28,643 nt of DNA, taken from a virus. This document shows, in pieces, positions 24,896-28,643 of this stretch (its first letter is position 1; the number at the start of each line of letters is the position of its first letter). The notes below the pieces were generated by a model, which ran no database searches, was not told the DNA's origin, and worked only from the letters and a program-made list of their open reading frames with translations. The position numbers were made by a program, and so were the translations under genes. Where the stretch lies: IMG/VR virus record IMGVR_UViG_3300042305_000506, positions 1 through 28,643 of that record; one strand, 5' to 3'.

Positions 24896-25726
24896 ATGAG
24901 TATAGTATTTAATGCAGCAGATCATAGCTATAAAAGTTTAAGCTCAGAAGAAAACATTAGCTGGACTAGTGTTACTTCTGTGGTATCAGCTTTTAAAAAA
25001 CCTTTTGATGCAAAAAAGACTGCAGAGAAAGTTACCAAGAGTAAAAAGTCAAAATGGTTTGGTATTGATCCTGTATTGATACAACAAATATGGACTAATG
25101 AAGCAGACAGATCTACTACTCTAGGTACATGGTATCATAATCAAAGAGAAGATGATTTATGTTCCTTAGCTTCATTAGAAAGAGAAGGAGTTACTATACC
25201 TGTATTTAAACCATCTGGTGAGAATAATGGTATAAGAATAGCACCAAGTCAGAAACTAGAACCAGGCGTGTATCCAGAACATATGGTCTATCTTAAGTCA
25301 GCAGGCTTATGTGGCCAATCAGATTTAGTTGAAGTAGTCAATGGTAAAGTAAATATCACTGACTACAAGACTAATAAGAAGATAGATATGGAATCTTATG
25401 TAAACTGGGAAGGTGTAGCAGAAAAAATGTTACCGCCAGTAGATAACTTAGATGACTGCCATTTCTATCATTATGCTCTACAATTGAGTATTTATATGTA
25501 TATTATATTAAAGCATAATCCTAAGTTAAAACCTGGGAGAATATTTATACATCATGTTATGTTTGAGGTAGAGGCTGAAGATAACTGGGGGTATCCTGTA
25601 ACTAAGAAAGATGAGAATGGAGATCCTGTAATAAAAGAAGTAAAAGCAATTGCAGTACCTTATCTAGTAGATGAAGTACAGGCTATTATTCACTACATGA
25701 AAGATAACCCAATTAAAAAGAAATAA
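24896..25726 (+). CDS. PD-(D/E)XK nuclease, RecB/Cas4-like exonuclease family
   Basis: 276 residues. The catalytic core shows GTWYHNQRE (His81), then GQSDLVEVVNGKVNITDYKT, in which Asp143 and the DYK triad (Asp156, Lys158) are the PD-(D/E)XK metal-binding and catalytic residues, and a Q-motif (HYALQLSIYMYIILK). This order is typical of Cas4/RecB-like nucleases. A member of this family is commonly found in crAss-like genomes next to the terminase and may process ends or intermediates of DNA. No Cys cluster is present, so unlike Cas4 it lacks an iron-sulfur site. Coupled to the next gene by one base (TAATG). Confidence 0.84.
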   Translation: MSIVFNAADHSYKSLSSEENISWTSVTSVVSAFKKPFDAKKTAEKVTKSKKSKWFGIDPVLIQQIWTNEADRSTTLGTWYHNQREDDLCSLASLEREGVTIPVFKPSGENNGIRIAPSQKLEPGVYPEHMVYLKSAGLCGQSDLVEVVNGKVNITDYKTNKKIDMESYVNWEGVAEKMLPPVDNLDDCHFYHYALQLSIYMYIILKHNPKLKPGRIFIHHVMFEVEAEDNWGYPVTKKDENGDPVIKEVKAIAVPYLVDEVQAIIHYMKDNPIKKK

Positions 25727-26241
25727 TGATAGTTAAGCTATTTGAAATACAAAACAATGTAGTAATACCAACTGAGCACTGTTATACCTTAAAGGCACTT
25801 AAAGATATTATGGATGATTATCCAGAAGATTACCTTAAGATATATCAGTATCTGTTCTACATGACATGTCCTAACCCAGATATGAATCCATTCTTCTATA
25901 CACCAGATATAGACAAAGAGAATTTGATCATGCAACAGATAGAGGGTGAGTTCTCAACAGAAGATGATGCTGTGTTTACTGCGCTTAAATTCTGTGAAAG
26001 AATGTATGAAACACCAACATCCAGAGCATATAAAGGTATTGCATCCATGTTAGATAGATTAGCAAGATATATGGAAGTAACTACAATTACTGCAGGTAGA
26101 GATGGTAATATAAATTCTCTTATTAGTGCCGCTAAAAACTATGAAGCTATCAGACAGTCTTTCAAAGGAGCATATAAAGATCTTCAAGAAGAACAGCAAA
26201 GTAAAGTAAGAGGTGGGCAGGGGCTTGCGTATGATATGTAA
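25726..26241 (+). CDS. Unknown protein before the terminase, 171 aa
   Basis: 171 residues, helical apart from an N-terminal hairpin (MIVKLFEIQNNVVIPTEHCY). Segments include YQYLFYMTCPNPDMNPFFYT, EDDAVFTALKFCERMYETPT and a coiled C-terminus (LISAAKNYEAIRQSFKGAYK and on). By position it is a candidate small terminase or terminase partner, since no other candidate is seen, but there is no sequence proof. 21 bases separate it from the terminase. Confidence 0.72.
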   Translation: MIVKLFEIQNNVVIPTEHCYTLKALKDIMDDYPEDYLKIYQYLFYMTCPNPDMNPFFYTPDIDKENLIMQQIEGEFSTEDDAVFTALKFCERMYETPTSRAYKGIASMLDRLARYMEVTTITAGRDGNINSLISAAKNYEAIRQSFKGAYKDLQEEQQSKVRGGQGLAYDM

Positions 26242-26262
26242 TGTGCTGATTATTAAGTAATT

Positions 26263-28467
26263 ATGAGTGAAATTTATCAAGATATACCAACCTATGACAA
26301 TGGAAACTGGACAACCACAAGTTTTGAATCCAGAGAAGAGTTCAGCAACTTTATCTTTGGAGTATTTAAAGAACCAGGTAAGTACAACTTCAATGAAACT
26401 ACCAATAAAGTTTTCATATCTGAGTCAGTCAAGTTTAAAAAAGATGGAGTATACACTACAGCTCCATTCAAATCAAAAGACTATATAGCTTATTGGGATG
26501 ACCAGAAAGCTAAATGCCGCAAGGGTGTAATAGTTAAAGATAAAGATAACACATGGTTTGTAGCTAGAGAATACTACATGTGGTTAAACTTCTTACCCAT
26601 CTTTGACAAAGAGATACAACAGTTTGGCTTTGCTAAAATCAGGGATGCTCAGTATCATATGGCTTTATATGAGTTGTTAGCAGAACTTAATTACAAACAT
26701 TCAGCTATCTTAAAGAAAAGGCAGATAGCCTCTTCTTACTATCATATGGGCAAATTTATAAACCAGCAATGGTTTGAGGCCGGGGTCACTCTAAAAATGG
26801 GCGCAAGTCTTAAGGATTATATTAATGAGAAAGGTTCTTGGAAATTCCTACAGGAATATGCAGCTTTTCTAAATGAGCATACTGCATGGTATAGACCAAT
26901 GTCTCCGGATAAGGTCATGATGTGGCAACAGAAGATTGAAGTAAGAAAAGGAGATAGAAAAACAGAAGTTGGTCTTAAAGGTACTATACAAGGTATGTCA
27001 TTTGAGAAAGATCCAACAAATGGTGTAGGGGGTCCAGTTAAGTACTTCTTCCATGAGGAGGCTGGGATTGCTCCTAAGATGGATCAGACATATGAGTACA
27101 TGCGCCCGGCCATGAGATCTGGGCTTATTACTACAGGAATGTTTATAGCTGCAGGATCTGTGGGTGATCTATCACAGTGTAATCCACTTAGAGATATGAT
27201 CCTTAATCCATTATCTAAAGATGTATATGCAGTAGAAACAGATCTTATAGATGATAAAGGTACTCAAGGTATGTCAGGTTTATTTATTCCTGAACAGTGG
27301 TCTATGCCTCCTCACATAGATACTTATGGTAATTCACTTGTAGAAGATGCATTAAAAGCATTAGATGAGCAGTTTGATAAATGGAAAAAAGAACTAAACC
27401 CGGAAGACTACCAGTTGAGGATATCTCAGCATCCAAGAAACATTAAAGAAGCTTTTGATCACAGAACTGTATCTGTGTTTCCTACACACTTACTTGCAGC
27501 ACAAGAAAGAAGAATAGAAGATAAGACATATGGTTATGAATTCTTAGATATAAGCACAGATGAGAATGGTAAGCCTGCTGTAATGCCTACAAATAAAAGA
27601 CCTATATCAGAGTTTCCTATATCCAAAAAGACAGAAGATAAAACAGGAGTATTAGTTGTATGGGAAAGGCCGGTTAAAGATCCAACATTTAGAATGTACT
27701 ATGCATCTATAGATCCGGTATCAGAGGGAAAAACTAATACATCAGAATCACTATGTTCAATATATGTAATGAAAGCTCCAATTGAAGTAACTAAAGTAAC
27801 TGGTGTAGAAACAGAAAATTATATAGAACAGGGTAAAATAGTAGCAGCATGGTGTGGAAGATTTGATGATATAAATAAAACACATCAAAGACTAGAATTA
27901 ATTATTGAGTGGTATAATGCCTGGACAGTAATTGAAAACAATATTTCACTATTTATCCAGTATATGATATCTAGAAAAAAACAGAAATATCTTGTACCTA
28001 AAAGTCAGATCATGTTTCTAAAAGATCTTGGATCTAATGCTAATGTATTTCAGGAGTATGGTTGGAAAAATACAGGTACTCTTTTTAAAGCACACCTTCT
28101 TAGTTATGCTATAGAATATTGTAAAGAAGAAATAGATGTGGAAACAAAACCTGATGGTACAATAGTAAGAACTAAATATGGTATAGAAAGAATTCCGGAT
28201 CCAATGTTGATGAAAGAAATGAGAGAATATGCTGATGGAGTCAATGTAGATAGACTAGTTGCCTTTGCTGCTCTTGTTGCTTTTATGAGAATACAACACT
28301 CAAATACAGGTTATCCAAAAAGAACAATCATGGATGATGTGGCCAAAAACTTGCAAAAGTCTGAAAATTTTAGTAAATTAAATAGAAGTCCATTTAGACA
28401 CATGGGAGGTTCCGGTAATTCATTAAACAAAGGAATTACAAGATCTCCATTTAAAAATATTAAATAG
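26263..28467 (+). CDS. terL: Terminase large subunit
   Basis: 734 residues: ATPase-nuclease that packages DNA into the prohead. The ATPase part has KKRQIASSYYHMGK (151-164), an atypical Walker A as found in crAss-type terminases, Walker B VKYFFHEEA (259-267) and the coupling motif GSVGDLSQ (about 299-305). The RNase H-like nuclease follows: MYYASIDPVSEG, with Asp484, then VIENNISLFI as the second acidic position, and a late Asp-containing helix (REYADGVNVDRLVAF). The length suits the family, which is longer than most TerL proteins. Start supported by spacing from the preceding gene. The next ATG lies 5 bases after its stop. Confidence 0.9.
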   Translation: MSEIYQDIPTYDNGNWTTTSFESREEFSNFIFGVFKEPGKYNFNETTNKVFISESVKFKKDGVYTTAPFKSKDYIAYWDDQKAKCRKGVIVKDKDNTWFVAREYYMWLNFLPIFDKEIQQFGFAKIRDAQYHMALYELLAELNYKHSAILKKRQIASSYYHMGKFINQQWFEAGVTLKMGASLKDYINEKGSWKFLQEYAAFLNEHTAWYRPMSPDKVMMWQQKIEVRKGDRKTEVGLKGTIQGMSFEKDPTNGVGGPVKYFFHEEAGIAPKMDQTYEYMRPAMRSGLITTGMFIAAGSVGDLSQCNPLRDMILNPLSKDVYAVETDLIDDKGTQGMSGLFIPEQWSMPPHIDTYGNSLVEDALKALDEQFDKWKKELNPEDYQLRISQHPRNIKEAFDHRTVSVFPTHLLAAQERRIEDKTYGYEFLDISTDENGKPAVMPTNKRPISEFPISKKTEDKTGVLVVWERPVKDPTFRMYYASIDPVSEGKTNTSESLCSIYVMKAPIEVTKVTGVETENYIEQGKIVAAWCGRFDDINKTHQRLELIIEWYNAWTVIENNISLFIQYMISRKKQKYLVPKSQIMFLKDLGSNANVFQEYGWKNTGTLFKAHLLSYAIEYCKEEIDVETKPDGTIVRTKYGIERIPDPMLMKEMREYADGVNVDRLVAFAALVAFMRIQHSNTGYPKRTIMDDVAKNLQKSENFSKLNRSPFRHMGGSGNSLNKGITRSPFKNIK

Positions 28468-28472
28468 GTACT

Positions 28473-28643
28473 ATGAAGATAATAAATGCCTTACAAGCAA
28501 AAGGGGGAGCAACTACTGAAAATAACAGAATGGGTAGTATTACCCAACCGTTACAGTTTATTCCTAAAAAAGAAAAAGATGAAAAGTGGGCAGCTTGGAA
28601 TTTAGATTGGTTAGAGTGGCAAGGATTAAAACAAATCCGGAGA
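28473..28643 (+). CDS. Portal protein, N-terminal fragment (cut by window edge)
   Basis: The first 57 codons run to the right edge without a stop. The fragment begins MKIINALQAKGGATTENNRM, continues GSITQPLQFIPKKEKDEKW and then AAWNLDWLEWQGLKQIRR. The tryptophan-rich stretch at about 40-57 is like the start of a portal protein, and position directly after TerL is where crAss-type phages carry the portal gene. Only position and style support the call, since the diagnostic domain lies outside the window. Confidence 0.68.
   Translation, partial: MKIINALQAKGGATTENNRMGSITQPLQFIPKKEKDEKWAAWNLDWLEWQGLKQIRR

Overview
The window is a piece of a crAss-like phage genome (order Crassvirales, or a close relative) whose host is probably a member of the Bacteroidota. 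The right end carries a crAss-type head-packaging block in order: an IHF/HU-like protein, a Cys-rich zinc protein, a PD-(D/E)XK nuclease, an unknown protein, the large terminase, and the start of what is probably the portal gene. DNA is AT-rich. Several plus-strand start regions carry the Bacteroidota -7 box TAnnTTTG, and Shine-Dalgarno sequences are scarce. Stop codons read as standard. No tRNA, integrase, reverse transcriptase or CRISPR array was seen.

Layout. Everything left of about 10.3 kb is transcribed leftward. Positions 1-6430 hold replication or early genes: an SF2 helicase cut by the window edge, a ParB-like protein, an HNH endonuclease, many small unknown proteins, and three small envelope-targeted proteins in a row (Sec-secreted, tail-anchored, lipoprotein). 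Positions 6.43-7.56 kb are almost gene-free but packed with inverted repeats that fold into multi-arm RNA-like elements. From 7.43 to 10.27 kb lies a regular array of tiny cassettes. Each has a shared 15-bp motif (plus-strand consensus AGTAAAAAGCTGTAT), then a 22-142 codon gene or a stem-closed RNA, then a compact terminator whose loop often contains the stop codon.

The 10.31-10.96 kb gap separates the leftward and rightward genomes. It contains a strong candidate non-coding RNA of about 280 nt with its own TAnnTTTG promoter, many helices and a T9 terminator.

Rightward genes follow. First come a small HExxH protein and a conserved unknown protein. A small-gene operon is next, with a GroES-like protein, a DUF3310 protein and a membrane protein. 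After that is a tail-fibre/receptor-binding block (13.7-21.5 kb) of modular proteins that share N- and C-terminal modules. The block includes an S74 chaperone fibre, LamG/AbfB-type lectin-like proteins and an intruding HNH gene. A lysis cassette (two membrane proteins, a Lys-rich protein and an amidase endolysin) leads into the packaging operon.

The most unusual content is the cassette array together with the dense set of structured RNAs on both sides of it. I do not recognise these RNAs as members of any known family. All functional calls come from reading the sequence; no database or folding program was used.
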